Origin: Bacillota bacterium
Lineage (GTDB): Bacteria; Bacillota; Sulfobacillia; JABLXB01
Assembly (NCBI GenBank): GCA_013178305.1
Contig: JABLXB010000008.1
Span: forward strand, 124,001-188,000
Length of the DNA stretch: 64,000 bases
Direction of reading: 5' to 3'
The notes beneath the pieces are model-generated. The model saw only the letters and a program-made list of their open reading frames with translations, did not search any database and was not told the origin of the DNA. A program made the translations under genes and the position numbers. Below are positions 34,611 to 44,767 of the stretch, piece after piece; position 1 is the stretch's first letter, and the number at the start of each line of letters is the position of its first letter.

Positions 34611-36296
34611 TTGAACGTCTCCGCAGGCATTCTCGGTTACATCCAGTTCTTCTTCGCCGTGGTCATCGGCCTCTACTTCTGGAACCTCCTCAAATCGCAA
34701 CAGGGGAACAAGGTCGCGGTCGAACGCGAATCCCGGAAGGAAGTCGAGAAGCTCCGTAAGCTGAGGGAGATTTCGCTGTCCGAGCCACTGTCCGAGAAGA
34801 CAAGACCCAGCTCTTTTGAGGAGATGGTGGGCCAGTCCGAGGGCCTGAAGGCGCTGCGGGCGGCCCTGTGCGGGCCGAATCCACAGCACGTCATCATATA
34901 CGGCCCGCCCGGCGTCGGGAAGACCGCGGCTGCGCGGCTCGTACTGGAGGAAGCCAAGCGCAACCCCGCCTCGCCGTTCAAGGAGTACTCCAGGTTCGTC
35001 GAGATAGACGCCACGACCGCCCGCTTCGACGAGCGTGGCATCGCCGACCCGCTCATAGGCTCGGTACACGACCCGATTTACCAGGGGGCCGGACCGCTGG
35101 GAATGGCGGGTATCCCCCAGCCCAAGCCGGGTGCGGTGACCAAGGCGCACGGTGGCATCCTGTTCATAGACGAGATCGGGGAACTCCATCCGATCCAGAT
35201 GAACAAGCTCCTCAAGGTGCTGGAGGACCGACGCGTTTTCCTGGAGAGCGCATATTACAGTTCCGAGGACTCGAATGTGCCCAGCCACATCCACGACATA
35301 TTCGAAAACGGCCTGCCGGCGGACTTCAGGCTCGTCGGAGCGACCACGAGGGTGCCGGAGGAGATACCGCCGGCGATCCGGTCGCGCTGCCTCGAGGTAT
35401 ACTTCCGGCCGCTCAAGCCCGAGGAGGTCTCGGAGATAGCGCGAAACGCGGCCAAGAAGATCGAGTACGGGCTCGAGGACAGGGCTCTGGATGTCATACG
35501 CAGGTTCGCGACGAACGGGCGCGAGGCGGTCAACTTCATCCAACTGGCGGCGGGGATCGCCCTCTCCGACGGGCGCAACGTCGTAAAGGCGGAGGACGTC
35601 GAGTGGGTGGTCAACAGCGGCCAGCACAGCCCGAGGCCTGAGAAGAAGATCGGCGACAAGCCCCAGGTAGGCGTCGCCAACGCCCTGGCGGTATATGGCC
35701 CCAACATGGCAATGCTGATCGAAATAGAGGTGGCGACGACGGCCGCCGCCGCTCGCAGTAAAGGGAAGATCACTGTGACCGGTGTAATCGAGGAGGAAGA
35801 GATGGGAGGCATCGGCCGCACGCTGCGGCGAAAGAGCATGGCGATGGGCTCGCTACAGAACGTGATGACCGTGTTGAAGTGCGTGATGGACGTCGACCCG
35901 TATGACTACGACATACACGTGAACTTCCCGGGCGGGATACCGGTCGACGGGCCGTCCGCCGGCGTTGCCATGGCCACGGCCATATACTCCTCGATCACGG
36001 GGATCCCCGTGGACAATGGCGTTGCGATGACCGGTGAGGTCTCGATACGTGGCATCGTGAAGGCGGTGGGCGGGGTCGTCGCGAAGGTTGCCGCCGCTCA
36101 GGAGGCCGGCGCGTCGAGGGTGCTCATCCCGAAAGACAACTGGCAGGAGATGTACAGGGATGAGCACGGCATTGAGGTCATCGCGGTTGAGACCATCGGG
36201 GAGGTGATGGAGAAATCGCTGTTGCGTCACGCGCCCGCATTCCCCTCATCCTACCGCAAGTCGCCCTGTGACGAGGCCGCCGGGAAGGCTGTCTGA
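34611..36296 (+). CDS. lonB: ATP-dependent protease LonB (Lon-like, membrane-anchored)
   Basis: A 561-residue protease. It has an N-terminal transmembrane helix (GYIQFFFAVVIGLYFWNLL), then an AAA+ domain with Walker [13 protein letters not shown] and Walker B GGILFIDEIGEL. The C-terminal Lon peptidase domain has Ser in PVDGPSAGVAMATA and Lys in GGVVAKVAAAQEAG. It lacks the Lon N-domain. In Bacillus the orthologue is linked to forespore development, which hints that this organism or its ancestors sporulate. TTG 34611 has GTGGGGGG eight bases upstream. It precedes lonA. Confidence 0.93.
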   Translation: MNVSAGILGYIQFFFAVVIGLYFWNLLKSQQGNKVAVERESRKEVEKLRKLREISLSEPLSEKTRPSSFEEMVGQSEGLKALRAALCGPNPQHVIIYGPPGVGKTAAARLVLEEAKRNPASPFKEYSRFVEIDATTARFDERGIADPLIGSVHDPIYQGAGPLGMAGIPQPKPGAVTKAHGGILFIDEIGELHPIQMNKLLKVLEDRRVFLESAYYSSEDSNVPSHIHDIFENGLPADFRLVGATTRVPEEIPPAIRSRCLEVYFRPLKPEEVSEIARNAAKKIEYGLEDRALDVIRRFATNGREAVNFIQLAAGIALSDGRNVVKAEDVEWVVNSGQHSPRPEKKIGDKPQVGVANALAVYGPNMAMLIEIEVATTAAAARSKGKITVTGVIEEEEMGGIGRTLRRKSMAMGSLQNVMTVLKCVMDVDPYDYDIHVNFPGGIPVDGPSAGVAMATAIYSSITGIPVDNGVAMTGEVSIRGIVKAVGGVVAKVAAAQEAGASRVLIPKDNWQEMYRDEHGIEVIAVETIGEVMEKSLLRHAPAFPSSYRKSPCDEAAGKAV

Positions 36297-36439
36297 TAAG
36301 CATGGCTCTTCCGCTAAGTGACTCCGTTTACATAAAATACCCACGCCTACACGCCGTCTTGATTATGCAGGAGATTGCGATTCCGTAGTAAAATTGTCTC
36401 AGGTATACTTCTTGGTTGACGGCTTGGGAGGGTTCCTGA

Positions 36440-38770
36440 ATGCCCGAACGCAGGATCAAAGAATATCCGCTTCTGCCCCTGAGAGGCGTGTTCGTTTTTC
36501 CCGGGATGGTGGTACCCCTCGAAGTCGGCAGGCAGAAGTCGGTCAATGCGGTAGACGAAGCGCTCACCGGGGACAGGCTGCTCATCCTCGCGACGCAGCG
36601 GGAGATCGAGGTCGATCAACCGGCAGCCCAGGATATATACAGCGTTGGCACACTCGCCGAGGTGAAGCAGGTCGCGCGTAACCCCGGCGGCAACGTTCGC
36701 GTGGTCGTCGAGGGCAAGGCGAGGGTCACCGTGGAGGAGTACCTGCAGGACGACCCGTGCTTCCGCGTTGTCGCCCTCGAGATGGCGGACGATTACACCC
36801 GGAGTCACGAGATAGACGTATTGATGAAGACGCTGCTCCAGGAGTACGAGCAGTATGTCCGCAATTCCAAGAAGTTACCCCAGGATGCGCTGATCTCGGT
36901 CATGAGCATACAGGAGCCGGGCAGGCTCGCGGACACGATAGCGGCGCACCTGCCATTGAGAAATGAGGATAAGCAACGCATACTCGAGGCCTTCAGCGTG
37001 CGTGAGCGCCTCGAGATCGTGCTGGGGATCATAACGCGTGAATCGGAGCTTGCCGACCTGGAGAAGCGCATCAGTGTTCGCGTGCGGAAGCAGATAGAGA
37101 AAACTCAGAAAGAGTACTATCTCCGGGAGCAGATGAAGGCGATCCAGAAGGAACTAGGCGAGCGCGAAGACAAACCCGGCGAGGTGGACGAGTACAGGCA
37201 CAGGGTCACCCAGCTCGGCCTTCCGAAAGACGTTGAGGAGAAGGCGCTCAAGGAGGTCGAACGCCTCGAGAAGATGCCTCCGATGGCGGCCGAGGCGGTC
37301 GTCGTGAGGACGTACCTCGACTGGATAGTCTCGCTGCCGTGGTCCCTTCAGACCGAAGATAGGCTGGATATCAACGTGGCGGAGCGGATACTGGAGGAGG
37401 ACCATTACGGACTCGAGAAAGTCAAGGAACGCATACTCGAGTACCTGGCCATCAGACAGCTCGTTCAAAGGATGAAGGGCCCGATACTGTGCCTCGTGGG
37501 GCCGCCCGGCGTCGGCAAGACTTCGCTCGCCAAGTCCATCGCCAGGGCGCTGAAGCGGAAGTTCGTGCGGATCTCGCTCGGCGGTATTCGCGACGAGGCC
37601 GAGATCAGGGGCCACCGCCGCACGTATGTCGGCGCCCTTCCCGGGCGCATCATCCAGGGCATGAAGCAGGCGGGATCGAAGAACCCGGTATTCCTCATGG
37701 ACGAGATCGACAAGATGAGCTCGGACTTCCGCGGCGACCCGGCGTCGGCCCTGCTCGAGGTGCTGGACCCGGAGCAGAACTCCGCGTTCAGCGATCACTA
37801 CCTCGAGATACCGTTCGACCTGTCGAATGTGATGTTCATAACGACGGCCAACGTGGCGCACAACATACCGAGGCCGCTCCTGGACAGGATGGAAGTCATC
37901 AGCATCCCGGGGTACACCGAGGAAGAGAAGGTCAAGATCGCCGAGAAGTTCCTGTACCTGAAGCAGCTCAAGGAACACGGTCTCAAGACGGACAATCTAC
38001 GCCTCAGTGAGGGCGCCTTGAGGGGGATAATCAGGAGTTACACGAGGGAAGCGGGTGTGCGCAGCCTCGAGCGGGAGATCGCCTCGATTTGCCGCAAGGC
38101 TGCGAAGGAAATTGTCGCGGGCCGGAGCAGGCCCATCACGGTAACCGGCCGCAACCTCAAGAAGTACCTGGGCGTGCAGAGGTACCGGTTCGGCAAGGCG
38201 GAGAAAGACAACGGTGTGGGCATAGCCATGGGGGTCGCGGTTACGGACGTCGGCGGTGACGTGATGCCAATAGAGGTCTCGCTCATGAAGGGGCGCGGGA
38301 ACCTGATGCTCACCGGCAAGCTTGGCGACGTCATGAAGGAGTCCGCCCAGGCGGGGTTCAGTTACGTCCGGTCTCGCACGGGCAGATTCGGGATAGAACA
38401 GGATTTCCACGAGAAGATGGACATTCACGTTCACCTGCCGGAGGGAGCCATTCCGAAAGACGGCCCCAGCGCCGGCATTACTATGGCGACGGCGCTGGTC
38501 AGTGCGCTGACGAATCAACCCGTCAGGCACGACGTGGCCATGACCGGCGAGATAACCCTTCGTGGCAGGGTCCTGCCGGTCGGGGGCATCAAGGAGAAGG
38601 TGCTGGCCGCACACCGCGCGGGCATAGATACCATGATCATGCCGGAAGAGAACCAGAAAGACGTGGAGGAAGTGCCGCCGAACATCAAGAAGAAAATGAA
38701 CTTCGTGTTCGTCGAACACATGGACGATGTACTGAAGCATGCGCTCGCAGTCATCGAGAGCCCAAACTGA
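36440..38770 (+). CDS. lon: ATP-dependent protease La (LonA)
   Basis: A 776-residue soluble Lon. The N-domain opens with [20 protein letters not shown]. Walker A is [13 protein letters not shown], and [20 protein letters not shown] is a conserved AAA+ segment. The catalytic Ser is in [16 protein letters not shown] and Lys in [18 protein letters not shown] 36440 has GGGAGGG seven bases upstream. A good terminator follows. In many clostridia the GTPase EngB follows lonA; here a Ddl-like gene with its own promoter does. Confidence 0.97.
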   Translation: MPERRIKEYPLLPLRGVFVFPGMVVPLEVGRQKSVNAVDEALTGDRLLILATQREIEVDQPAAQDIYSVGTLAEVKQVARNPGGNVRVVVEGKARVTVEEYLQDDPCFRVVALEMADDYTRSHEIDVLMKTLLQEYEQYVRNSKKLPQDALISVMSIQEPGRLADTIAAHLPLRNEDKQRILEAFSVRERLEIVLGIITRESELADLEKRISVRVRKQIEKTQKEYYLREQMKAIQKELGEREDKPGEVDEYRHRVTQLGLPKDVEEKALKEVERLEKMPPMAAEAVVVRTYLDWIVSLPWSLQTEDRLDINVAERILEEDHYGLEKVKERILEYLAIRQLVQRMKGPILCLVGPPGVGKTSLAKSIARALKRKFVRISLGGIRDEAEIRGHRRTYVGALPGRIIQGMKQAGSKNPVFLMDEIDKMSSDFRGDPASALLEVLDPEQNSAFSDHYLEIPFDLSNVMFITTANVAHNIPRPLLDRMEVISIPGYTEEEKVKIAEKFLYLKQLKEHGLKTDNLRLSEGALRGIIRSYTREAGVRSLEREIASICRKAAKEIVAGRSRPITVTGRNLKKYLGVQRYRFGKAEKDNGVGIAMGVAVTDVGGDVMPIEVSLMKGRGNLMLTGKLGDVMKESAQAGFSYVRSRTGRFGIEQDFHEKMDIHVHLPEGAIPKDGPSAGITMATALVSALTNQPVRHDVAMTGEITLRGRVLPVGGIKEKVLAAHRAGIDTMIMPEENQKDVEEVPPNIKKKMNFVFVEHMDDVLKHALAVIESPN

Positions 38771-38797
38771 ACGGTTTCCAGGTTCAACCGGCCTTGA

Positions 38798-38819
38798 GCC
38801 GCCCAACCGGGCGGCTTTT
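38798..38819 (+). terminator. Intrinsic terminator after lonA
   Basis: GCCGCCC (38798-38804), loop AACC, GGGCGGC (38809-38815), then TTTT. Confidence 0.88.
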
Positions 38820-38874
38820 CCTTCGAGGCTGTCCGTGCCGCCACGAGAGCCTTCATGAGGCCCGAAATCCTGCG

Positions 38875-38903
38875 TTGACAATGGGGATCGACCATGCAAT
38901 AAT
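38875..38903 (+). promoter_or_regulatory. Sigma-A promoter of the Ddl-like gene
   Basis: TTGACA (38875-38880), 17 bases, AATAAT (38898-38903), preceded by TG (extended -10). Confidence 0.75.
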
Positions 38904-39017
38904 GAACCTGAAAATCGGGGCCTTCGGGCAGGGGAGGGATTTTACGAAGGCAAAAGTTGAGACAAGGTAAATCCCCAAACCATCCCCAATGAATCATCAG
39001 GAGGACGATAAGTTAAG

Positions 39018-40064
39018 ATGGCAACCGTAGGTTTGCTGTACAACCTCGGGAAATACGACCCTCCCGAGGAAGGTGAGCCTCCCGACATTAACGCCGAGCT
39101 GGACGGCGAGCAAACGGTGATGGCTATCGCGGAGGCTCTCAAATGGGGCGGACATGAGACAGTGTTCCTTGAAGGCGATGAGAGTGCGTTCTACAGGCTG
39201 AAGAACTCGAAGATCGACATCGCCTTCAATATCTGCGAGGGGCTCCACGGTGAAAGCAGGGAATCACACATTCCAGCGATGCTTGAGATGTTGGGGATAC
39301 CGTACACGGGTTCAGGTGTTTTAACTCTTGCCTTGAGCCTTGACAAACCGATGGCCAAGAAGGTTTTCGCCTTCCACGGCGTCCCGACCCCGAAATTCCG
39401 AGTGTTCAACTCCGGTGATCCTATTACCAGTGAAGGCATGTGTTTCCCGCTGTTTGTAAAGCCGGCGCACGAAGGGTCCAGCATGGGCGTTTCGCCGAAC
39501 TCGGTGGTCCGCGATGAGTACGAACTGTGCTTCCAGGTGGACTACGTGCGAAGGTTCTACAAACAGGCGGCGCTGGTGGAGGAGTTCCTGGAGGGACGCG
39601 AGTTCACTGTGGGGATCCTTGGGAACAAGGACCCCTTTGCGCTTCCGATAAGGGAGATCCTGTTCGACCGCGTGCCCAAGGAGCACGGGGCCGTGTATTC
39701 CAGGCAGTTCAAGGTCGAGTTCGAGGACGAGGACACTTTCTACGCGTGCCCCGCGAACGTGACGCCCGAAGAAGCCCAGTCCATCAGGTCCGCGGCAATT
39801 GCGGCCTTCAAGGCGATCGACTGCCGCGACGTGGGGCGTGTGGACGTGCGGTTGAATAGGGCCGGCGTGCCGAACGTCCTCGAGATCAACCCGCTGCCGG
39901 GGCTCACGCCGCACTTCAGCGACCTGTGCAGGGCGGCCGAGGTTGCGGGTATCAGCTACAACTGGCTCGTTTGCGGGATACTCGAGGCCGCGATCGAGAG
40001 ATACGGGCTCACGCACCTCTCGTCCCGCGCTCTGGAGGTTCACGCGCTGTTGCAGACCGCCTAG
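39018..40064 (+). CDS. D-alanine–D-alanine ligase-like ATP-grasp enzyme
   Basis: A 348-residue ATP-grasp protein of the Ddl family. FNICEGLHGESRESHIPAML carries the N-domain Glu, IPYTGSG and LSLDKPMAKK follow, KPAHEGSSMGVSPNS is the Ser/Gly loop, and VLEINPLPGLTPHFSDL holds the Mg ligands. Canonical Ddl makes the D-Ala-D-Ala dipeptide for peptidoglycan. This divergent form, with its own strong promoter and terminator and no cell-wall neighbours, may be the true Ddl or a ligase for another dipeptide. GGAGG lies 13 bases before ATG 39018. Confidence 0.8.
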   Translation: MATVGLLYNLGKYDPPEEGEPPDINAELDGEQTVMAIAEALKWGGHETVFLEGDESAFYRLKNSKIDIAFNICEGLHGESRESHIPAMLEMLGIPYTGSGVLTLALSLDKPMAKKVFAFHGVPTPKFRVFNSGDPITSEGMCFPLFVKPAHEGSSMGVSPNSVVRDEYELCFQVDYVRRFYKQAALVEEFLEGREFTVGILGNKDPFALPIREILFDRVPKEHGAVYSRQFKVEFEDEDTFYACPANVTPEEAQSIRSAAIAAFKAIDCRDVGRVDVRLNRAGVPNVLEINPLPGLTPHFSDLCRAAEVAGISYNWLVCGILEAAIERYGLTHLSSRALEVHALLQTA

Positions 40065-40101
40065 CCGGAAAGCGCCGTTACGGCGACCGGATACGATGAG
40101 C

Positions 40102-40128
40102 AGAGGGCTCCACCGGGGAGCCCTCTTT
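40102..40128 (+). terminator. Intrinsic terminator after the Ddl-like gene
   Basis: AGAGGGCTCC (40102-40111) pairs with GGAGCCCTCT (40117-40126) and is followed by TTCG. The T-run is short. Confidence 0.7.
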
Positions 40129-40164
40129 CGTTCATCTGTGCCGCCCCGTGTTATCGGGTCGTGG

Positions 40165-40872
40165 CTATTCTTCGATTGCTGCTCGCAGGGCGCGCAAGTG
40201 CAGCCGGAAGGTATACGACGGGTCGTTGGCGCGCCGCGCCAGGTAATCGTCGAACCGGAATTGCTGGCGAAGGGTCTTGCCCGTCCGCACTGCCTGGGCC
40301 TGCTCCCGCTCCGTCTTGTGGATTTCCAGCGCTGCAGAAAGAACCCACGCGACGGCTGATACGGGGACGAAAAGGACCCCGTCCGAGTCGGCAAATACAA
40401 AGTCTTCCCTTTTGACCTCGATATCGCCGAAACTCGCCGAGTCCAGAGCCTGCTGGGGCCGCGGGTCGAGTCGTTGAGGGCCTGCAGGACACGCGCCGTA
40501 GCTGAATACGGGGAAGCCGATCCTGAGGAGCTCGTCGGTATCCCGATGGTAGCCCCAGACCACCATCCCGGCCAGTCCCGAAGCTCGAGCCTCTAGGACC
40601 GTCAGATCCCCAATGCAGCCTTCGTCCGGCCTCCCGCCGTTATCGATTACGAGGATGTCCCCGTCCCCGGCGGCCATCATTGCTTCGAGGAAGACGTCTA
40701 CGCTCCCGTAATGCCTGGCGGGCAAGGCTCGCCCCGCGATGCGACTGCCGGGCAACAGGGGTCGGATACCCGGCGGCGCCAGCCGGATGGGGACTTTCGC
40801 CCGTATGCAGGCGTCCGCAACCAGGGGAGTGGAGAGTCCAGCGAAGGAGCTGGCAATTTGCTGGTTAGTCAC
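40165..40872 (-). CDS. RraA-like / HMG aldolase-family protein
   Basis: A 235-residue single-domain protein. [21 protein letters not shown] and [20 protein letters not shown] (glycine loop with the following Asp), then [20 protein letters not shown], fit the RraA/4-hydroxy-4-methyl-2-oxoglutarate aldolase fold. Members are metal-dependent aldolases or decarboxylases, or RNase E inhibitors; which applies here is unclear. The C-terminus is about 50 residues longer than RraA. GTG 40872 has GGAGGT seven bases upstream and overlaps the stop of the tiny membrane ORF, so translation is coupled. Confidence 0.78.
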   Translation of the reverse strand: MTNQQIASSFAGLSTPLVADACIRAKVPIRLAPPGIRPLLPGSRIAGRALPARHYGSVDVFLEAMMAAGDGDILVIDNGGRPDEGCIGDLTVLEARASGLAGMVVWGYHRDTDELLRIGFPVFSYGACPAGPQRLDPRPQQALDSASFGDIEVKREDFVFADSDGVLFVPVSAVAWVLSAALEIHKTEREQAQAVRTGKTLRQQFRFDDYLARRANDPSYTFRLHLRALRAAIEE

Positions 40873-40984
40873 CGGCGACACCTCCGTAAGGGCGTTCCTT
40901 TCGGGCAAACCTGTCCAATCCGGCGAACCATGCCGCCAGTGCGAGAATCAGCACTACGATTACGACAAGGACGAGCTTCTTCAC
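40865..40984 (-). CDS. Tiny single-helix membrane protein
   Basis: A 39-residue ORF: two Lys at the N-terminus, one hydrophobic helix (about residues 4-21, [17 protein letters not shown]), then a basic tail ([15 protein letters not shown]). GTG 40984 has AAGGGGG eight bases upstream. Its TAA overlaps the RraA-like start by eight bases (GTGACTAA), and the tail codons contain that gene's ribosome binding site. The layout argues for real translation. I know no family for it; it could anchor or regulate the enzyme encoded next, or act as a leader. Confidence 0.6.
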   Translation of the reverse strand: MKKLVLVVIVVLILALAAWFAGLDRFARKERPYGGVAGD

Positions 40985-41037
40985 CCGCCAGCCCCCTTTG
41001 TATCCTTAGTCGTAAGGGGCGGCCCTCGCTCTGGCTC

Positions 41038-41046
41038 ATTATATCA
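41038..41046 (-). promoter_or_regulatory. Extended -10 promoter of the tiny-ORF/RraA-like operon
   Basis: On the minus strand the complement reads TGATATAAT, an exact TATAAT with an upstream TG. It lies 54 bases before the GTG of the tiny ORF. The -35 is weak. Confidence 0.5.
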
Positions 41047-41196
41047 CGCTGTAGCCTTCCGATGGCGCGAAGAACAGATCTGAGCCTGCCCGGGCTGCCT
41101 CAATTTACATAAAGGAGGGCCGGGCGGGGCGTCGAATCTAGCAGTCGTTTGGTCCCGCATTCGTAGCTGCGAACCTGCTAGAGGGGGAGATGACGA

Positions 41197-41691
41197 TTGG
41201 CCGGCGCCCCTGAACTGACCCTGAGGCCGTTCACGTCGGAAGATGTAGACAGGCTGATGGCGTGGGAGACCGACAGTGAGGTCAGGCGCTGGATGGGCGG
41301 ACGGTTCTCATCCCCGGGCGAGGCGAGACAGTGGTTCCTTCTGGTAAGGAAGAGCAGGAGCAGGAAGGTATATGTCATACAGGCAGGGACGGCGGCGATA
41401 GGGTACATCGTCCTTGAGAACATCAACTACAGGGCGGGTAGCCTCGAGGTTCGCATCTGTATCGGGGACGGTGGATTCCGGAACCGGGGCTTCGGGCAAA
41501 GGGCCATCACCAGCCTCCTCGACATGATGAGGCGCAAGGCGGCTTTCAAGGAAGTGTACCTCAGGGTCGACCCCGACAACGTCCGCGCTATCCGCTGCTA
41601 CGAGAAGTGCGGCTTCCGGAAGGAAGGCATCCTCCGCCGGTCCTCCAATGTTGCGGGGGACCTGCTGCTCATGTCGTGCCGTCTGGCGTAA
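41197..41691 (+). CDS. GNAT-family N-acetyltransferase
   Basis: A 164-residue acetyltransferase of the RimJ/RimL-like GNAT group. LTLRPFTSEDVDRLMAWETD is the usual N-terminus. IGYIVLENINYRAGSLEVRI forms strands 4-5. GFRNRGFGQRAITSLL is the acetyl-CoA loop, and VDPDNVRAIRCYEKCGFRKEG is motif B. The substrate is not predictable. TTG 41197 follows GAGGGGGAG. It is probably a single-gene unit between the RraA-like locus and the valS T-box. Confidence 0.85.
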   Translation: MAGAPELTLRPFTSEDVDRLMAWETDSEVRRWMGGRFSSPGEARQWFLLVRKSRSRKVYVIQAGTAAIGYIVLENINYRAGSLEVRICIGDGGFRNRGFGQRAITSLLDMMRRKAAFKEVYLRVDPDNVRAIRCYEKCGFRKEGILRRSSNVAGDLLLMSCRLA

Positions 41692-41747
41692 TTACCGGCC
41701 CCACTGGTTCAGGCGTACCCCCGTGCGGTCTGCGCGAACTCGTTTTC

Positions 41748-41775
41748 TTGACACCACCCCCCTGTTGGATATAAT
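41748..41775 (+). promoter_or_regulatory. Sigma-A promoter of the valS T-box
   Basis: TTGACA (41748-41753), 16 bases, TATAAT (41770-41775). Both hexamers are exact. The start is expected near 41782. Confidence 0.85.
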
Positions 41776-41781
41776 TGTTTT

Positions 41782-42020
41782 GAATGTGTGATATGCAGCG
41801 CGTTGATAGGGAGGAGTAGCGGCGGGGAGCCTGCAGAGAGAGGGGCACACGGGTGGAATGCCTCTCAGGCCCGAGTCGCGAAGGTCACCCTGGAGCGGGA
41901 CGGGTAGCCCGTTACAGCCAAGAGCGCCGGACGCGCCGGTCTTACCGGTCATGAGTCCGGAATCGAGGTGGTACCGCGGAAGAGTTCGCCCTTCCGTCCT
42001 TGGGACGGAAGGGCATTCTT
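41782..42020 (+). promoter_or_regulatory. T-box riboswitch leader of valS
   Basis: The conserved T-box AGGTGGTACCGCGG lies at 41966-41979. AGAGAGGGG and GGGTGGAA features of stem I occur upstream. The candidate specifier codon GTC (41884-41886) sits in the typical context before ACC-CTGGAGC and matches valine. A terminator follows: GCCCTTCCGTCC (41988-41999) pairs with 42003-42014. Uncharged tRNA-Val would favour the antiterminator and switch on valS. Confidence 0.93.
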
Positions 42021-42045
42021 GATCACTGTATTAGGGGGATTCGCT

Positions 42046-44742
42046 ATGGGTTCGAAAGGCATTCCGAGCGTGTACGATCCGGCCGGGGTCGAGGAGAAGT
42101 GGTACCGGCACTGGCTCGATAAGCACTACTTCAGGGCGGAGGTCAACGCGGACAAGCAGCCATACTGCATAGTCATTCCGCCTCCCAACATCACGGGTTC
42201 GCTTCACCTGGGCCACGCGCTCAACAACACGATCCAGGACATCCTTACGCGGTTCCACCGCATGAGGGGGTTCGAGACGCTGTGGCTTCCCGGGTACGAC
42301 CACGCCAGCATCGCCACGCACATGAAGATCGAGGAGATGCTGGCGAAAGAGGGCACGAACAGGTACGAACTCGGCAGGGAGAAGTTCCTCGAGCGGGCAT
42401 GGGCGTGGAAAGAGAAGTACGGCGGGACGATAGTCTCGCAGCTCAAGCGGATGGGCTGTTCGTGCGACTGGTCGCGCGAAAGGTTCACCATGGACGAGGG
42501 TTGCTCGCGCGCGGTCATCGAGGTGTTCGTCAGGCTGTACGAGAAGGGCCTGATATACCGCGGCGACTACATCACCAACTGGTGCCCCAGCTGCCGCACG
42601 GTCATCTCGGACATCGAAGTAGAACACGAGGACGTGGAGGGGAGCCTCTGGTACGTCAGGTACCCCTTTGCAGAGGGCGATGGCTACATCCAGGTGGCTA
42701 CCACGAGGCCCGAGACGATACTGGGCGACACGGCGGTCGCCGTCCACCCATCGGACGAGCGGTACAGGTCCGTCGTCGGGCGGATGGTGATCCTCCCGCA
42801 CGTGGGGCGTAAGATACCCGTGATCGCCGACGAGTACGTCGACCCAGCATTCGGCACCGGCGCCGTCAAGGTCACGCCGGGGCACGACCCGAACGACTTC
42901 GAGGCGGGGGTCCGGCACAAGCTGCCGGTCATCAAGGTGATCGGGCAGGACGGCCGGATGACCCCCGCGGCCGGCAAGTACGAGGGGCTCGACAGGTACG
43001 AGTGCCGGAAGCAGTTCGTCAAGGAGCTCGAGGCCGGGGGCTTCATCGTCAAAGTTGAGCCAATCGGCCATTCCGTCGGGCACTGCTACAGGTGCCGGTC
43101 GGTGGTGGAGCCGCTCGTTACCACGCAGTGGTTCGTCAGGATGGCGCCGTTGGCCGAGCCCGCGATTAAGGTTGTCAAGGACGGGGACGTGCGCTTCGTA
43201 CCCGAGAGGTACACGAAAGTGTATCTGGGCTGGATGGAGAACATACGCGACTGGTGCATATCGCGGCAGCTGTGGTGGGGTCACAGGATACCTGCGTGGT
43301 ACTGCCTCGACTGCGGCGAAACGATTGTGGCGCGGACTCCGCCCGAGAAGTGCGCGTGCGGTTCCAACCGGCTGGAGCAGGACCCGGACGTGCTCGACAC
43401 ATGGTTCTCGTCGGCGCTCTGGCCGTTCTCCACCCTGGGCTGGCCGGACGACACACCCGAGCTACGATACTTCTACCCGACGAGTGTGCTCGTGACGGCG
43501 TACGACATCATCTTCTTCTGGGTCGCGAGGATGATTTTCAGCGGCCTCGAGTTCATGGGGAAGAAGCCGTTCAGCGACGTGCTGATCACGGGGCTGATAA
43601 AGGACTCCCTCGGCCGCAAGATGTCCAAGACACTCGGCAACGGCGTTGACCCGCTGGAGGTAATCAGGGACTACGGCGCCGACACGCTCAGGTTTACGCT
43701 GGTCACGGGCAACACGCCGGGAAGCGACCAGCGCTGGTTCTGGGAGAAGGTCCAGGGGTACAGGAACTTCTGCAACAAGATATGGAACGCGTCCAGATTC
43801 GTCCTCATGAACCTGGGCGACGCCGCCGGTGGACCCGCGGGCGGGGGCGGCGCCGGCGCGGTTGCTGTGACGCCGCGGCCTGCGGAGTTCGAGCTCGAGG
43901 ACCGGTGGATCCTCAGCAGGCTTGAGGCGGTAACCGCTAGCGCGACCCGCCTGATCGCCGGGTATGAGCTGGGAGAGGCCAGCCGCGTGTTGTACGAGTT
44001 CGTGTGGAGCGAGTTCTGTGACTGGTACATCGAGCTGGTGAAGCCGCGCCTGCACGCCCGTGGGTCGACCAGGGCCGCAGCCCAGTGGACCCTGGTGCGG
44101 GTGCTGGAGCAGGTACTCAGGTTGCTCCACCCGTTCATGCCGTTCATCACCGAAGAAATATGGCAGGCGCTCCCGCACGAGGGCGAGAGCATCGTTACAG
44201 CCAGGTGGCCCGAGGCGGCGGACGTGGCCCGCGGCGCGGGCCTGGCCTTGCCGGACGCGGCGGCTGTGCGCGCGCTGTCCCTCCTCATGGAGGCGGTGAG
44301 GGCGGCGCGTAATCTCAGGGCGGAAATCAACGTTCCGCCCGGGAAGGACGCGGAGGTATTCATCAACGCCTCGTCCGCGGAGACCCTGGATACCCTGGAA
44401 TCGATCAAGGATAGGGTCGCGGCTCTCTCACACGCTTCCCCTCTTCGCCTGGAGATGTCGGGGGAGAGGCCCAGGCAGGCGCTCGCAGCGGTCATTCCCG
44501 GGGCGGAGGTATTCCTGCCGCTGAAGGGGCTCATCGACGTCGACAAGGAGATCGAACGCCTGCGCAAGGAGCTCGGACAGGCGAAGACGGAGCTTGAGAA
44601 GACGGGGGCACGTCTTGCGAACGCCGAGTTCCTGAAGAAGGCGCCCAGGGAGGTCGTCGAAAAAGAGACCGAGAAGCAGAGGACCCTGGACGAGAAGGTC
44701 AGAATGCTGGAAGGGAGGATCCTGACCATCTCCGGTTCCTGA
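42046..44742 (+). CDS. valS: Valyl-tRNA synthetase
   Basis: An 898-residue class I synthetase. PPNITGSLHLGHAL holds the HIGH motif and GRKMSKTLGNG the KMSKS motif. The editing domain lies between, with TTRPETILGDTAVAVHP. RDWCISRQLWWGHRIPAWYC is typical. The C-terminal 65 residues form the ValRS coiled coil (LIDVDKEIERLRKELGQAK). ATG 42046 has AGGGGGA upstream. It is controlled by the valine T-box. Confidence 0.98.
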   Translation: MGSKGIPSVYDPAGVEEKWYRHWLDKHYFRAEVNADKQPYCIVIPPPNITGSLHLGHALNNTIQDILTRFHRMRGFETLWLPGYDHASIATHMKIEEMLAKEGTNRYELGREKFLERAWAWKEKYGGTIVSQLKRMGCSCDWSRERFTMDEGCSRAVIEVFVRLYEKGLIYRGDYITNWCPSCRTVISDIEVEHEDVEGSLWYVRYPFAEGDGYIQVATTRPETILGDTAVAVHPSDERYRSVVGRMVILPHVGRKIPVIADEYVDPAFGTGAVKVTPGHDPNDFEAGVRHKLPVIKVIGQDGRMTPAAGKYEGLDRYECRKQFVKELEAGGFIVKVEPIGHSVGHCYRCRSVVEPLVTTQWFVRMAPLAEPAIKVVKDGDVRFVPERYTKVYLGWMENIRDWCISRQLWWGHRIPAWYCLDCGETIVARTPPEKCACGSNRLEQDPDVLDTWFSSALWPFSTLGWPDDTPELRYFYPTSVLVTAYDIIFFWVARMIFSGLEFMGKKPFSDVLITGLIKDSLGRKMSKTLGNGVDPLEVIRDYGADTLRFTLVTGNTPGSDQRWFWEKVQGYRNFCNKIWNASRFVLMNLGDAAGGPAGGGGAGAVAVTPRPAEFELEDRWILSRLEAVTASATRLIAGYELGEASRVLYEFVWSEFCDWYIELVKPRLHARGSTRAAAQWTLVRVLEQVLRLLHPFMPFITEEIWQALPHEGESIVTARWPEAADVARGAGLALPDAAAVRALSLLMEAVRAARNLRAEINVPPGKDAEVFINASSAETLDTLESIKDRVAALSHASPLRLEMSGERPRQALAAVIPGAEVFLPLKGLIDVDKEIERLRKELGQAKTELEKTGARLANAEFLKKAPREVVEKETEKQRTLDEKVRMLEGRILTISGS

Positions 44743-44767
44743 TCGAGGCGGCCTTGAGAAGCCGGAC

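Noticed and set aside
36301-36439. Candidate promoter or heat-shock operator before lonA
   Set aside because: TATACT and TAAAAT hexamers are present but none has a -35 at proper spacing, and no CIRCE or CtsR-type repeat was found.
42031-43284. 417-codon open frame on the minus strand opposite valS
   Set aside because: Complement shadow of valS; composition is typical of antisense frames in GC-rich genes.
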